A DNA stretch of 64,000 bases from Bryobacter sp. Its GTDB lineage: Bacteria > Acidobacteriota > Terriglobia > Bryobacterales > Bryobacteraceae. The stretch spans positions 62,001 through 126,000 of the forward strand of contig JALHNH010000011.1 in the NCBI GenBank assembly GCA_022843625.1, written 5' to 3'. The notes under the pieces are model-generated. The model saw only the letters and a list, made by a program, of their open reading frames with translations. It was not told where the DNA came from and ran no database searches. The translations under genes and the position numbers were made by a program. Numbering within the stretch: position 1 is the first letter of the stretch; every line of letters starts with the position of its first letter. Below are positions 63,534 through 64,000 of this stretch, piece after piece.

Positions 63534-64000
63534 ATGATCGACTCGCCACCTCCAGACTCCGTGTCCGCCCCCCCAGCGCGAGCGCAGAGCCCTGCTTCTC
63601 CACTGCAAGCCACTCGCCTTGATCGGCTCTTTGCCGCATTGCAGGCGGGTTCGCTAGCCTCATTGTTAATGATCTTCTGGTGCGGGATCGCATCGCGATC
63701 TAGTTCTCATTCTTTTTGGACATTCCCTAACTTGATGGCTGGTATTTTTTATGGACAGAATAGCTTGCAGCCCGATTTTGGCTTCTATACGCTATCGGGT
63801 CTGTCCGTACATTTGCTCCTTTCGGCAATTTTTGCTCTGATCTTCGCCGCAGTCATTCCACCCACTTTGCGCCCCCTCACGTCTCTTGTGCTGGGTATTC
63901 TGTCGGCAACTACCTGGTTTTACCTTCTGGATGGTTTTTTTTGGCGAAATTCTTTCCCTTTGGTCTCACAATATTCGCGCAGACCGTCGATCTTCTTCTC
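63534..64000 (+). CDS. membrane protein, 3' end outside window
   Basis: An open frame begins at ATG 63534 and runs off the window end (at least 155 residues). After a Pro/Ser-rich N-terminus (PPPDSVSAPPARAQSP), four hydrophobic stretches follow. Starts 38 bases from the divergent ketosynthase gene. Possibly a sugar-transferase or polymerase-type membrane enzyme, but too little is visible to say. Confidence 0.6.
   Translation, partial: MIDSPPPDSVSAPPARAQSPASPLQATRLDRLFAALQAGSLASLLMIFWCGIASRSSSHSFWTFPNLMAGIFYGQNSLQPDFGFYTLSGLSVHLLLSAIFALIFAAVIPPTLRPLTSLVLGILSATTWFYLLDGFFWRNSFPLVSQYSRRPSIFF

Overview
This window looks like a chromosomal piece of an Acidobacteriota genome, most likely the Bryobacterales/Solibacter group. 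The clues are a secreted subtilase ending in the Solibacter-type C-terminal domain (TIGR03437), a secreted VWFA-related protein of the acidobacterial type (TIGR03436), several secreted M24 and Gfo/Idh/MocA-like enzymes, and dense gene packing with many 4-base ATGA overlaps. The assignment is from recognised family signatures; no 16S gene is present.

Layout: 1-3.8 kb holds an M20 peptidase (cut by the window start), a secreted DsrE-like protein, an M24 peptidase and a Wzt-like ABC ATPase. From 3.8 to 15.6 kb, all on the minus strand, runs a compact cluster of phage structural genes in head-to-tail order: portal, scaffold, P22-type coat, connector, probable terminator, tail tube, tail-assembly chaperone with a programmed -1 frameshift, a very short tape measure, two related gpM-like distal-tail proteins, a fused gpL-gpJ-like tip protein and a final tip/fibre-like protein. 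There is no terminase, integrase, repressor, replication or lysis gene. All frames are open. This is the standout region: a gene-transfer-agent-like or otherwise domesticated particle locus.

15.9-26.7 kb holds ribBA (GTP cyclohydrolase half apparently dead), tRNA-Ser(GGA), a secreted unknown, RNase E/G with a very large insertion in its S1 domain, and the rod-shape operon mreB-mreC-mreD-mrdA-rodA. 26.9-39.3 kb holds a small Cys-rich protein, a secreted M24 peptidase, cstA, hypothetical pairs, a nucleotidyltransferase of the CCA/poly(A) type coupled to a Xer recombinase, a 2H phosphoesterase, a YgiT-type zinc finger protein, an HlyD-like adaptor and a pirin. 39.4-49.6 kb holds the subtilase, greA, a CDP-alcohol phosphatidyltransferase, acpS with an amidase, moeA-moaC, the VWFA protein and a 5'-nucleotidase-like phosphoesterase. 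49.5-58.8 kb holds an aminotransferase, methyltransferases including rsmD, recG, gatC-gatA, a DciA-like protein, maf and an EVE-domain protein. 59.0-62.2 kb is an exopolysaccharide export/regulation operon (Wza-like, Wzz-like, BY-kinase), followed by a convergent ketosynthase and a membrane protein cut by the window end.

Functionally the chromosome part is housekeeping: cell-shape synthesis, RNA processing, cofactor synthesis (riboflavin, molybdenum cofactor), translation fidelity (GatCA), DNA repair and surface polysaccharide. The phage-like block is the one accessory module. It sits between the Wzt-like gene and ribBA without visible att sites, and its genes are translationally coupled, which suggests it is maintained as a unit.
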